This document shows positions 56,189 to 64,000 of a DNA stretch of 64,000 bases, in pieces. Under the pieces are notes generated by a model. That model made no database searches and had not been told where the DNA came from. It worked only from the letters and a program-made list of their open reading frames with translations. Position 1 is the stretch's first letter. Every line of letters begins with the position of its first letter. The stretch is taken from the NCBI RefSeq assembly GCF_020171925.1, contig NZ_JAIVAR010000004.1, positions 169,929 through 233,928 of the forward strand, written 5' to 3'. A program made the translations under genes and the position numbers. Origin of the DNA: Rossellomorea aquimaris (GTDB lineage: Bacteria; Bacillota; Bacilli; Bacillales; Bacillaceae_B).

Positions 56189-56340
56189 AAAAAAAGATGC
56201 GAGTGTCGAAACACCCGCATCTGATTATAAAGCATCTATAAAAAGCTTTAATAGTCATTATCATACCTGGCAACTGCCGACTGGCGTCATTCAGGTGAGA
56301 AGCGGGTAGCTTCTTCTTGTACCAAACTGTATTCAATTCA
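56189..56340 (-). promoter_or_regulatory. L20-type leader and attenuator of infC-rpmI-rplT
   Basis: The roughly 150-nt leader ends in a terminator: GATGCGGGTGT / ACACTCGCATC with loop TTCG followed by seven U (56189-56222), 73 nt before infC. Leaders of this kind are attenuated by excess L20 in Bacillus. The L20-binding fold is inferred from position, not modelled. Confidence 0.8.
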
Positions 56341-56348
56341 CCTTAGAT

Positions 56349-56377
56349 ACTATATCACATGACATAAGTGATGTCAA
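56349..56377 (-). promoter_or_regulatory. Sigma-A promoter of infC-rpmI-rplT
   Basis: Minus strand TTGACA (56372-56377), 17-nt spacer, TATAGT (56349-56354): a near-ideal strong promoter. Confidence 0.9.
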
Positions 56378-56520
56378 ACTATCGTTCTGATGTCACAACG
56401 TTTTTTATGATAGCAGACATCTCGCGGTTGTGCAATAGTTTTTTTGAAATGTTGGTTGCTTAGGGGGTTTTGACCCAACATGTATTGAAGACGGGGGGCG
56501 AAAATGGAAGAGTAATGGTA

Positions 56521-56646
56521 AATCTTTCGGTTCTTCATGAGAATCTTTCAGTTCTTCCATGGAATCTTCGAGTTAAGGGCATTAATCTTTTACTTTTCAC
56601 TGAAAATCTTTTAGTTTTCAACGATAATCTTCCAAATCACACGATC
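56521..56646. repeat. Array of 12-nt cores at exact 21-nt steps (array 3, same family as array 1)
   Basis: The core AATCTTTCGGTT and variants start at 56521, 56542, 56563, 56584, 56605 and 56626. Core types match those of array 1, 41 kb away (TTTCGGTT, TTTCAGTT, TTCGAGT, TTTT.CTT). The spacers share nothing. It occupies the stretch between the infC promoter and the thrS terminator (56378-56700), where no gene is supported. Confidence 0.88.
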
Positions 56647-56700
56647 ACGATACGACCAATCCATACAGGCATGGTCCACTTTTCATACTCAACATTAATC

Positions 56701-56738
56701 GTAACAAAACAAAGAACGGACCCCAAAACCAGGTCCGT
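56701..56738 (-). terminator. Terminator of thrS
   Basis: Stem ACGGACC / GGTCCGT with a 9-nt loop, then TCTTTGTTTTG on the minus strand; 17 nt after the thrS stop. Confidence 0.85.
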
Positions 56739-56754
56739 CCCCCACAATCAATGA

Positions 56755-58686
56755 TTATCGTTTTGCTTCTTTTGCGATTTCTTCAACAAATTGATCCAGT
56801 GAAATGGTTTCAGACTTCTGCTCTCCGTATTTACGGACGTTCACCGCACGATCTGTAATTTCATTGTCACCCAATACAAGCATGTATGGCACTTTGCTCA
56901 TTTGGGCTTCACGGATCTTATAGCCCATTTTTTCATTGCGGTCGTCGATTTCCACGCGAAGTCCTTCAGCTTGAAGGCGTTCTTTCACTTCTTTCGCGTA
57001 GTCGAAGTGGATCTCAGGGGATACAGGGATCAGCTGCACCTGAGTAGGAGCGAGCCAAGTCGGGAATGCCCCTTTGTATTCTTCGATGAGGAATGCCACG
57101 AAACGCTCCATTGTCGATACGACACCGCGGTGGATGACGACTGGACGATGCTGTTTGCCATCTTCCCCGACATAAGTCAGATCAAAGCGCTCAGGTAGGA
57201 GGAAGTCAAGCTGGACAGTCGATAACGTTTCTTCTTTACCAAGAGCCGTCTTCACCTGTACATCAAGCTTCGGTCCGTAGAATGCAGCTTCTCCTTCTGC
57301 TTCGAAATACTCAACATCAAGCTCATCCATCGCTTCCTTGATCATGCCTTGAGCACGGTTCCACATCTCATCATCATCGAAGTATTTCTCAGTATCTTCC
57401 GGATCACGGTAAGAGAGGCGGAAGGAGTAGTCATTAAGATTGAAATCTTTGTATACTTCCTGAACCAGACGGACCACACGTTTGAATTCTTCCTTGATTT
57501 GATCAGGACGGACGAAGATATGAGCATCATTCAATGTCATCCCACGTACACGCTGCAGACCAGAAAGTGCACCTGACATTTCGTAGCGGTGCATCAGACC
57601 AAGTTCCGCAATACGGATCGGCAGTTCACGATAGCTGTGGATATCATTTTTGTAGATCATCATGTGATGCGGGCAGTTCATCGGACGGAGAACAAGGTCC
57701 TCGTTATCCATTTCCATCACAGGGAACATGTTTTCCTGATAGTGATCCCAGTGTCCGCTTGTTTTATAAAGTTCCACGCTTCCCATGACAGGAGTATAAA
57801 CGTGATCATAGCCGAGGCGTTCTTCTTTATCCACGATATAACGCTCGATGATGCGGCGGATCGTCGCACCTTTTGGTAGCCACATCGGAAGCCCCTGACC
57901 GACTTTTTGCGAGTTCATGAACAGGTTCAGTTCTTTACCGATTTTACGGTGATCACGCTCTTTCGCTTCTTCCAATAAGCGAAGATGCTCATCTAGATCG
58001 GCTTTCTTGAAGAACGCAGTTCCGTAGATGCGCTGAAGCATTTTATTGTCGCTGTTTCCGCGCCAGTAGGCACCGGCAATGCTTAACAGCTTAAATTCCT
58101 TGATTTTATTTGTAGATGGGATATGAACACCACGGCAAAGATCAAAGAATTCTCCCTGTTCGTAAATTGAAACCTGTTCACCTTGAGGAATCGCTTCTAG
58201 AAGCTCAAGCTTGTATTCATCGCCAACTTCTTCATAAATTTTCTTCGCTTCGTCACGACTTACTTCTTTTCTGATCACTTCCAGGTTTTCACCTGTCAGC
58301 TTCTTCATTTCTTTTTCGATAAGAGGAAGATCTTCAGGTGTAAATGTATGTTCGGAATCAACATCATAGTAGAAGCCGCCTTCGATGACAGGACCGATCC
58401 CTAGCTTTGTGCTCGGATACAGTCGCTTGATTGCCTGAGCCATCAAGTGAGCCGTACTGTGACGAAGGATCTCAAGTGCATCATCGCTATCAGGCATGAC
58501 GATTTCAATTTTTCCATCCTCCATGATTCCTGTGCGCAGATCAATCAATTCGTCATTTAGTTTACCTGCAATCGCCTTTTTCTTCAGGCCTGGGCTGATT
58601 GATGCAGCGATATCCTCTGTGCTTGTTCCTTTAGGAAACTCCTTCACATTTCCGTCCGGGAACGTAATCTTAATTTGTTCAGACAT
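56755..58686 (-). CDS. thrS: Threonyl-tRNA synthetase
   Basis: 643 residues: N-terminal TGS domain ([13 protein letters not shown]), editing domain with [10 protein letters not shown] and the [10 protein letters not shown] zinc-like site, class II catalytic core ([14 protein letters not shown] with zinc ligands, motif 2 [17 protein letters not shown], motif 3 [20 protein letters not shown]) and anticodon-binding domain. Controlled by its own T-box leader. Confidence 0.98.
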   Translation of the reverse strand: MSEQIKITFPDGNVKEFPKGTSTEDIAASISPGLKKKAIAGKLNDELIDLRTGIMEDGKIEIVMPDSDDALEILRHSTAHLMAQAIKRLYPSTKLGIGPVIEGGFYYDVDSEHTFTPEDLPLIEKEMKKLTGENLEVIRKEVSRDEAKKIYEEVGDEYKLELLEAIPQGEQVSIYEQGEFFDLCRGVHIPSTNKIKEFKLLSIAGAYWRGNSDNKMLQRIYGTAFFKKADLDEHLRLLEEAKERDHRKIGKELNLFMNSQKVGQGLPMWLPKGATIRRIIERYIVDKEERLGYDHVYTPVMGSVELYKTSGHWDHYQENMFPVMEMDNEDLVLRPMNCPHHMMIYKNDIHSYRELPIRIAELGLMHRYEMSGALSGLQRVRGMTLNDAHIFVRPDQIKEEFKRVVRLVQEVYKDFNLNDYSFRLSYRDPEDTEKYFDDDEMWNRAQGMIKEAMDELDVEYFEAEGEAAFYGPKLDVQVKTALGKEETLSTVQLDFLLPERFDLTYVGEDGKQHRPVVIHRGVVSTMERFVAFLIEEYKGAFPTWLAPTQVQLIPVSPEIHFDYAKEVKERLQAEGLRVEIDDRNEKMGYKIREAQMSKVPYMLVLGDNEITDRAVNVRKYGEQKSETISLDQFVEEIAKEAKR

Positions 58687-58763
58687 CTGTGTTCACTCCT
58701 TTTAATTTTCACATGTATGGTTAGAAAGGGATGGGCGATCGAGACCGTTGTTTATTTAAGCCA

Positions 58764-59053
58764 AAATAAAAAACCCCGCCCCTTCATAATTGAAGGGACG
58801 AGGTTAATAAATAAACTCGTGGTTCCACCCAACTTCTCATCCACTGCGCAGTGCAAGAATGACTTCATTGAAAACGAATAACGACATTTAGCCGTCAATC
58901 CTTACTTAGACCACTGGGATCATTTCCGGATTGAGGTTCGGAGGCGGTAAATACTTCTGTCGAATTAGGAAGCTTGCAGCCGAGACTTCCCTCTCTGTGA
59001 ATCGAATAGGAATATTGTTGTCCTCTTCATAACCTTTGCTTTATAGACTTATT
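58764..59053 (-). promoter_or_regulatory. T-box riboswitch of thrS (tRNA-Thr)
   Basis: T-box sequence GGGTGGAACCACG at 58818-58830. The terminator AACCTCGTCCCTTCA / TGAAGGGGCGGGGTT is followed by a U-run (58764-58805). Stem I contains the specifier ACC (in TATTTACCGCCTCC), a threonine codon. Confidence 0.94.
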
Positions 59054-59061
59054 ATGTAGGT

Positions 59062-59090
59062 ATTATAATCGGTTATGCAGCCAAAAGCAA
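59062..59090 (-). promoter_or_regulatory. Sigma-A promoter of thrS
   Basis: Minus strand TTGCTT (59085-59090), 17-nt spacer, TATAAT (59062-59067). Confidence 0.8.
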
Positions 59091-59113
59091 GAGTATCCTC
59101 TAAATTTCATTTC

Positions 59114-59980
59114 CTACTCATTCGCGATATCGCGGGAAGGATAAAGGAGTGTTTCCGGAAAATAATCACGTGGCAAAAGGTCGATCCTTTCTTCAAAAAT
59201 ATTCTGTAATGTCCTTACAAGATTATGGTCTCCGTTCCCATAAACAAATATCTTTTCAGGTGCGAGGGATAGGAGCGGGGCGATCGTATATGAGTCGACA
59301 TAAAGAGGATGGTTGGTCAGCAGCCGTTTGTCGATATATTGAGTCAACTCACTTCTCGATACTTCCCTCATGTTTTCATCAAAGAAACGAAACTCGAACC
59401 CCGTTGAGTAAAGATGGATGGTTTCAAGCTTCTTTTCACGTGCGGCTAAATATTCCCTCAGCATATGAACGAACATCTGATATTCCTGTTCCATCTTATA
59501 TTCATCGATGGCGAGCCCCACCATCTTCCCTATCCTCAAGCGGAGTCTCTTCAGCCTGAACGTACTAAATGAATCAAACGATATCGGGGAATTCCCATCA
59601 AGTAACAAGTCCAGGCTTTCCTTTACAAATGATGGTGCGTCCCATTGTTCCATCAATTCTTCCAGTTCAGGTCGATCCCCCATTTTCATATCGGAGACGA
59701 TTTCGAGTATATGTTCAATTTCGTGTTCATCTTCGTAATAGTAGTGTTCCTTGAGTATCTCTTCCGCCCAATCCATGCACTTTTCATTCAGGATGAATTC
59801 GGTTGTTCCTTGCAGCAGCCGTTCCTTCCCTGATTGTGATGATGAATGATCTATAATAAGGTTATAGTGAGTTTTATGTTGAAATAACGTTTCATGAAAC
59901 CAAGATGGCATTTCATACTTGGTCAGGCAATGTTGAAGCTTTAGTGCATCAGTTTTCAATTTGAAAATGAATTCAGTCAA
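59114..59980 (-). CDS. ytxC: Sporulation protein YtxC
   Basis: 288 residues, helical, no recognised catalytic motif; it matches the YtxC family in length and in position between thrS and dnaI. The family is linked to sporulation in Bacillus but its molecular role is unknown. The TTG at 59980 (GGAGGGGAGAACG upstream) is preferred to the TTG at 59998, which lies inside the ribosome-binding sequence. Confidence 0.8.
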   Translation of the reverse strand: MTEFIFKLKTDALKLQHCLTKYEMPSWFHETLFQHKTHYNLIIDHSSSQSGKERLLQGTTEFILNEKCMDWAEEILKEHYYYEDEHEIEHILEIVSDMKMGDRPELEELMEQWDAPSFVKESLDLLLDGNSPISFDSFSTFRLKRLRLRIGKMVGLAIDEYKMEQEYQMFVHMLREYLAAREKKLETIHLYSTGFEFRFFDENMREVSRSELTQYIDKRLLTNHPLYVDSYTIAPLLSLAPEKIFVYGNGDHNLVRTLQNIFEERIDLLPRDYFPETLLYPSRDIANE

Positions 59981-60172
59981 ACGTTCTCCCCTCCTCAAAG
60001 CCGGAATCCCTGCTTTATATATATGGGGGGCTTGTATGAATTAGAAGTTTGTTTGTGAATTAATTGCAATTGTTTACAGAGCGACTAATCTTGCATCTGA
60101 AAAAGTGGACCGCTCCTTAGCGCATGGGTTGAGGACGGAGGACGAGCCTCCACGTTTTTGTTTTTCCCGCAA

Positions 60173-60200
60173 GTTCCAGATTGGATCGCCAATCTGGAAC
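60173..60200. other. Perfect 12-bp hairpin downstream of dnaI
   Basis: GTTCCAGATTGG / CCAATCTGGAAC, loop ATCG, lying 20 nt beyond the dnaI terminator. It lacks a U-run directly after the stem on either strand, so it is not a simple terminator. Nothing else is supported in 59999-60200. Confidence 0.7.
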
Positions 60201-60202
60201 AA

Positions 60203-60240
60203 GATTAAAAAGAAAAAAAGAAAAGGCACTCACGCCTTTT
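60203..60240 (-). terminator. Terminator of nrdR-dnaB-dnaI
   Basis: 7-bp stem AAAAGGC / GCCTTTT with a 6-nt loop followed by CTTTTTTTCTTTTT on the minus strand, 14 nt after the dnaI stop. Confidence 0.85.
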
Positions 60241-60253
60241 CTTTTCATCCATT

Positions 60254-61186
60254 CTATTCTCTTCTATTTCGCCCATCGATGAGGACGGGTTTGGCGAGGT
60301 ATTTGATTCTTTCCATGATTCTTGCAGCCTTCAGCTTTTCTTCTTCGCCTCGTTGCGTATAAGTCAAATGATGTGTCAACTCATCGAAGTTGAAGTTTGA
60401 CGTGAAGAATGTCGGTAGGTTCTCAAGCATCCTGTACTGAAGGATGGTCCCGAGGATTTCATCCCTTCCCCAGCTCGACATCGTTTCGGCCCCGATATCA
60501 TCAAGCATCAAGACAGGCGCTGTTTTGACTGCTTCCAGCTTCTCGTTCAAGGTATTGTCTCCAAGTGATTGCTTTATTTCACGGAAAAATTCAGGGACGT
60601 ATACAATCATGGAAGCGACCTTGCTTTCGGCGAGTTCATTTGCGATTGCCCCCAGGATATAAGATTTACCCACACCGAATTTCCCATAGAAATAAAAGCC
60701 CTTCCTCCGTTCTTCGGCAGAGTACTGCTCGACGAAGTTCTTCGCCAGTCGGACCGCCTCCAGACGGCTTTTGGAGTCGAGGTCGAGAGTCGCGAAAGAA
60801 GCTTGAAGTATATCCTTCGGTACATACAGGCTCTTAATCAATTTCTGGGAGCTTGTCCGCTCATCGTTGACCACTTTACGCGGACATCTGTGATATTCGA
60901 TATCGATCGAGTTGCCGCGTATGACAAGGTGCGGATCGTATCCCTGCATCATATTTTTGCATTCCTGAAGAGTGGGGCAATCCCTGCACTCCTTGCTTTG
61001 GGAAATGTATTCATATAGTTTCATCAGGCTTTCATTCACCATTTCAGTCGTGACCTGCCCTGGATGCTTTTGAATGAAATCTCTCACATCCTGATTTTCA
61101 AGTATTTCTTTTTTCATCTGTTCATATCTTTGCTGAAACGAGCTTGAGGTTGCCAGCTTCTTTAGTGTGTTGTTGATTCTTTCCAT
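60254..61186 (-). CDS. dnaI: Primosomal protein DnaI, helicase loader
   Basis: 310-residue AAA+ ATPase that loads the replicative helicase DnaC with DnaB and DnaD. The N-terminal zinc domain has CRDCPTLQEC and a later RCP cysteine; Walker A is YGKFGVGKSY, Walker B VLMLDDIGAE. The ATG at 61186 is chosen over the GTG at 61198 because the product then aligns with B. subtilis DnaI from residue 1 and AGGTG lies 9 nt upstream. It overlaps nothing but lies 12 nt after dnaB. Confidence 0.95.
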   Translation of the reverse strand: MERINNTLKKLATSSSFQQRYEQMKKEILENQDVRDFIQKHPGQVTTEMVNESLMKLYEYISQSKECRDCPTLQECKNMMQGYDPHLVIRGNSIDIEYHRCPRKVVNDERTSSQKLIKSLYVPKDILQASFATLDLDSKSRLEAVRLAKNFVEQYSAEERRKGFYFYGKFGVGKSYILGAIANELAESKVASMIVYVPEFFREIKQSLGDNTLNEKLEAVKTAPVLMLDDIGAETMSSWGRDEILGTILQYRMLENLPTFFTSNFNFDELTHHLTYTQRGEEEKLKAARIMERIKYLAKPVLIDGRNRRE

Positions 61187-61198
61187 CTTTTCTTTCAC

Positions 61199-62605
61199 CT
61201 ACTTCCGGAAATTTTTCAGTTCTTCTTCAAGCTTTTTCTTTTCCGCTTCAAAATCGTAATCATCACTTTCGGGTGGAGTAGGATCTTCTTTCGTTTCCGA
61301 TTCCTTGCCTTCCCGGAACCACTCAGGAAGCTTCTCGGTCCGAACCGGCTTCCTCCTTCGCGATGACGTTGGATTTTCTTTTTTCCCTTGAGCCCACTCG
61401 AGGTATTGCTTATGCTCGTTTTTGGCAAGTTCCATCGCCTCTCCGGCCGTTGACACTTTCTTGCGCGCCCAATGTGAAGCGATCTTCTCCATATATCCTT
61501 TGGTGAGTTTCATATCCGTTTTCAACAGTACGTATTGGATGAGCACATTCATGACCCCAATCGGTAATTTCTGTGACATCAACACTTCCTCCACCGCTTG
61601 GAGGTCTGACTTTGACGGATTGCTCCCGTTGGAAATGTCGGCAAGGACATCCTTCGGTGAAGTCGTTTCAAGGTAGTCAAGAAGCTCATCTTCCTTGGAT
61701 AACGGCTTATCCGCTTTCCGATTCACTTTTGCAGAGGTGGTGCGTGCAGTCAGATCTGGCAATTGGTCGCCTGTCTGGATCTGATACCAGTCCCTCGCTG
61801 CTTTCCTTAACATTTCAAGGTCGATTTCATCTTCAGAATCGATGGAACTGAGCAGCAGGTTTTTCATCTGAAGGGGATCGATCCCATACAGATAACTCAG
61901 CTTTACGACGGTCTCTTTCACTTTAACCGTGAATGCTTTCCGCGGGACCATGGCTTCCGAGAGACCGGCAAGCAATAGCGAGAAGTCAAAATCAACATCG
62001 TCAAGGGGCAGCCCCTGTCCAGAATGATCCTGTATGAACCGCTTCCCACCTTCCGGCTCTGAGTCGGTATTGGCATCATGCTGCAGGAAATTGATGTTCT
62101 GCTCCGAAGTGAATACATCCTGGAATGAACGGGTGATTTCACTATACTGCTCTGTATCTACTGCATGATCACTGAAGAAATTCTTCAAACGCATATAATG
62201 GGTCCTGCCGATTTTTTGGTAAAGATAGACGTTGAGCATGCCGTCATGAAAGAACTCCTGTGAAGTGAGTGGCCTTTGCAGTTCATATATGAACGTTCTC
62301 TCACCCTCACTCTTCTTCTCGTATACCTTCAGGAGACCGATGCCTTCAAGCTTCAGCCTTGCTTCATAGATGTCCTGGAGGTTCATCGAAAGGACATTCA
62401 TTAAATGGTAATGAGCAGACCCGATTGACCAAAGCCGGTTCTCTTCCACTTCTCCCCAGAGGCTCATGAACAAACTATAGGAAGCCGCGCCAATTAACGG
62501 CTGATAAAGGAATGTGATGATTTTTCTGTCGTATTCCTGAAGCATTCCATTTGTTGCCACGGAATATTGGTCGATGGGCTGTATTTCATTCCAATGCTTC
62601 TTCAT
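61199..62605 (-). CDS. dnaB: Replication initiation and membrane-attachment protein DnaB
   Basis: 468 residues. The Gram-positive DnaB/DnaD family has an N-terminal winged-helix oligomerisation domain and two DDBH2-type segments in the C-terminal half, ending in a charged tail (EAEKKKLEEELKNFRK). Works in DnaA-dependent origin opening and restart before helicase loading. Not the E. coli DnaB helicase. Operon with dnaI; 103 nt after nrdR. Confidence 0.95.
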   Translation of the reverse strand: MKKHWNEIQPIDQYSVATNGMLQEYDRKIITFLYQPLIGAASYSLFMSLWGEVEENRLWSIGSAHYHLMNVLSMNLQDIYEARLKLEGIGLLKVYEKKSEGERTFIYELQRPLTSQEFFHDGMLNVYLYQKIGRTHYMRLKNFFSDHAVDTEQYSEITRSFQDVFTSEQNINFLQHDANTDSEPEGGKRFIQDHSGQGLPLDDVDFDFSLLLAGLSEAMVPRKAFTVKVKETVVKLSYLYGIDPLQMKNLLLSSIDSEDEIDLEMLRKAARDWYQIQTGDQLPDLTARTTSAKVNRKADKPLSKEDELLDYLETTSPKDVLADISNGSNPSKSDLQAVEEVLMSQKLPIGVMNVLIQYVLLKTDMKLTKGYMEKIASHWARKKVSTAGEAMELAKNEHKQYLEWAQGKKENPTSSRRRKPVRTEKLPEWFREGKESETKEDPTPPESDDYDFEAEKKKLEEELKNFRK

Positions 62606-62708
62606 AATATAATTCTACCTTTCAACATTTCTAATTACACACCGCTTCTAATTTCTGAAAATGAATAAAGAGAAAAAGAGCCAAAGATTTTCTCTTCAGC
62701 TCACCACT

Positions 62709-63164
62709 TCACTCTTTTTTGATTAACTCTTTCAATTCATCTATAAATACATTGATATCTTTAAATTGGCGATACACTGAAGCAAAACGCACATACGCCA
62801 CTTCATCGACTTTCGCCAGCTCATCCATCACCATTTCACCAATCTTGACAGACTCAACTTCGGAAGTTCCATGGTTTCTGAGCTCCTTTTCGATATCCGT
62901 TGAGATCTTTTCCAATCGTTCCAGTGGGACCGGCCTTTTTTCACAAGCCTTGATCAACCCACGAAGAATCTTTTCACGGCTGAATTCTTCGCGCACACCT
63001 TCCTTTTTCACAACAATCAGCGGAAACTCTTCCACTTTTTCAAACGTCGTGAATCGGAAGTTGCATTCTTCGCATTCTCTTCGCCTTCTGATCGAGCGGC
63101 CTTCATCCGCCGGACGGGAATCGACCACCCGTGTCCCATTATGCTGGCATGACGGGCATTTCAT
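62709..63164 (-). CDS. nrdR: Transcriptional repressor NrdR
   Basis: 151 residues: an N-terminal zinc ribbon (Cys3, Cys6, Cys31, Cys34, with the RSIRRRREC segment) and an ATP-cone (about 49-139; [20 protein letters not shown]). It represses ribonucleotide reductase genes in response to dATP/ATP. No NrdR box was seen near it. It lies upstream of dnaB, the conserved Bacillus order. Confidence 0.97.
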   Translation of the reverse strand: MKCPSCQHNGTRVVDSRPADEGRSIRRRRECEECNFRFTTFEKVEEFPLIVVKKEGVREEFSREKILRGLIKACEKRPVPLERLEKISTDIEKELRNHGTSEVESVKIGEMVMDELAKVDEVAYVRFASVYRQFKDINVFIDELKELIKKE

Positions 63165-63246
63165 AATATCAGCTCCGTTTTAACAAACTATTACTTTCAT
63201 CATATTAAAAAGCTGTCCCATACACAAGCAAATTACGGATTTACCG

Positions 63247-63627
63247 TTATTTTACCTTTGTCAGCTTGCTATCAAGCCGTCCATAATAATGCCTGATCTG
63301 AGCTTTCAACACATTGTATGTCCCAAGCACCTTGCCTTTATCGGCACTGACCTTGAAATCGACAGCTGTCTCAAGTGGGCGCACCGTGATGACGGTAGCG
63401 ACGATGAAGAGTCGAGGGGTCCCATTCTTCCTGACAGTGACTTCCCCGCGCTCCTTTGATTCTGAGATGACCTCATATTCTGATGAAGAGAATAAGTCCA
63501 ATACGGCATTATACGCTGCTCCATGCATTGATTTATAATATTGTGATCGCAATTCCGGATCTTCATGCCGATCGGAAGTTTCACACTCTGATTGAAATCT
63601 TTTAAATAGGGTTCGTAATCCACTCAT
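63247..63627 (-). CDS. Conserved small cytosolic protein, function unknown
   Basis: 126 residues, no signal peptide or transmembrane helix; an N-terminal helical region and an alpha/beta C-terminal part (GEVTVRKNGTPRLFIVATVITVRP). Similar proteins labelled only 'cytosolic protein' sit beside nrdR in other Bacilli, as far as I recall. Clear ATG with GGAGG 6-7 nt upstream. 82 nt before nrdR; possibly co-transcribed. Function not assignable. Confidence 0.7.
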   Translation of the reverse strand: MSGLRTLFKRFQSECETSDRHEDPELRSQYYKSMHGAAYNAVLDLFSSSEYEVISESKERGEVTVRKNGTPRLFIVATVITVRPLETAVDFKVSADKGKVLGTYNVLKAQIRHYYGRLDSKLTKVK

Positions 63628-63836
63628 TTGTCTTCCTCCCTTTATGTATCTTTATTTTACACGAAAAATGGGGAGTTGGAAATTGGTGTTGTGGATTGGG
63701 GCTCCTTTTATTGGATTTCGGGAGGGTGGATGGCATATTGATTTTGGAAGAATGGGGGGTGTGCCAGCGCGGTTATGGGGGGGAGACGGTGGAAATGGCA
63801 ATTTGATTTGGATTTTAAAAGGTAAATGACAGAAAC

Positions 63837-63886
63837 GGCAGATAAACCTGGATTTCGGCGGATAAAATGAAAAAATGGAAGATAAT
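63837..63886. repeat. Short array of three cores at exact 20-nt steps (array 4)
   Basis: GGCAGATAAA at 63837, GGCGGATAAA at 63857 and GGAAGATAAT at 63877; spacers unrelated. The core resembles that of array 2 (GGAGCATAAA). It lies in the 63628-64000 stretch, which is otherwise G-rich and without a supported gene. Confidence 0.7.
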
Positions 63887-63971
63887 GGTCTTCTGTCAAG
63901 AAAGTGGACAATACAAAATGAGAAATTTTTGTCCTGTAATCCTACCGCACTTCGTTTGGTGGGGCATGAAA

Positions 63972-63998
63972 AACGATCAATCCAAAACCAGGATTGCT
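63972..63998 (-). terminator. Probable terminator of a gene beyond the window
   Basis: Stem CAATCC / GGATTG with a 7-nt loop and CGTTTTTC on the minus strand. The gene it serves (in B. subtilis, the next gene upstream of nrdR is speD) lies off the right edge. Confidence 0.6.
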
Positions 63999-64000
63999 CC

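Noticed and set aside
56470..56754. Open frame across array 3 and the thrS terminator
   Set aside because: Starts at an unsupported TTG and runs through the thrS terminator up to the thrS stop; better explained by the array being free of stops in that frame.

Overview
The window comes from the chromosome of a spore-forming Bacillota bacterium of the Bacillaceae, close to Bacillus. It contains gerM, gerE, sspI and ytxC (sporulation genes), a lysine riboswitch, two T-box leaders and canonical Bacillus operators for Fur, FadR and sigma-W. Gene order follows the Bacillus subtilis lonA-to-nrdR segment as I remember it: lonA, lonB, clpX, tig, ysoA, two tRNA-Arg, rph-rdgB-phosphoesterase, gerM, racE, marR, gerE, sdhCAB, yslB, lysC, uvrC, trxA, etfAB, fadBR, lcfA, mutS2, polX, cvpA, zapA, rnhC, pheST, trmH-type methyltransferase, sspI, M42 peptidase, ysdB, rplT-rpmI-infC, thrS, ytxC, dnaI, dnaB, nrdR. 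The genus cannot be fixed from the sequence alone. Almost every gene is on the minus strand; the plus-strand exceptions are yslB, rnhC, sspI and ysdB.

Layout. 1-7.5 kb: proteostasis (LonA cut by the window edge, LonB, ClpX, trigger factor) plus a Dph6-like ATP pyrophosphatase. 7.6-15 kb: TPR protein, two arginine tRNAs, RNA and nucleotide housekeeping, germination and sporulation genes, and a thioesterase with a FadR box. 15-23.4 kb: succinate dehydrogenase, yslB, riboswitch-controlled aspartokinase with an internal start for its beta subunit, and uvrC. 23.4-32.5 kb: an accessory insertion between uvrC and trxA. It has a four-gene envelope operon (epimerase, YbhN/MprF-like flippase, membrane phosphodiesterase, GT2 glycosyltransferase) between two Fur-box-controlled iron units (a duplicated-domain lipoprotein, and FTR1 permease plus an anchored partner), and a GT-C glycosyltransferase translationally coupled to uvrC. 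32.5-38.5 kb: thioredoxin and the fatty acid beta-oxidation cluster, with fadR behind its own operator. 38.5-64 kb: DNA repair and recombination, translation, replication initiation and nrdR.

The most unusual content is non-coding. (i) An inverted-repeat (MITE-like) family has five recognisable members (about 5.9, 21.2, 33.0, 38.6 and 54.8 kb); one carries a second palindrome inside it and one sits inside another palindromic element. (ii) A 142-bp cloverleaf of four perfectly paired stems lies between polX and cvpA. (iii) Four intergenic arrays of short cores recur at fixed 20- or 21-nt steps (15.2, 45.8-46.2, 56.5 and 63.8 kb); two unlinked arrays share the same 21-nt core pattern in perfect phase. 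These arrays and the cloverleaf are my best candidates for undescribed elements.

Working links: FadR probably coordinates lcfA/fadR/fadB/etfBA and the distant thioesterase. Fur probably controls both iron units. T-boxes, the L-box and the infC leader tie pheST, thrS, lysC and the IF3-L35-L20 operon to amino-acid or ribosomal-protein supply. TTG start codons are common.
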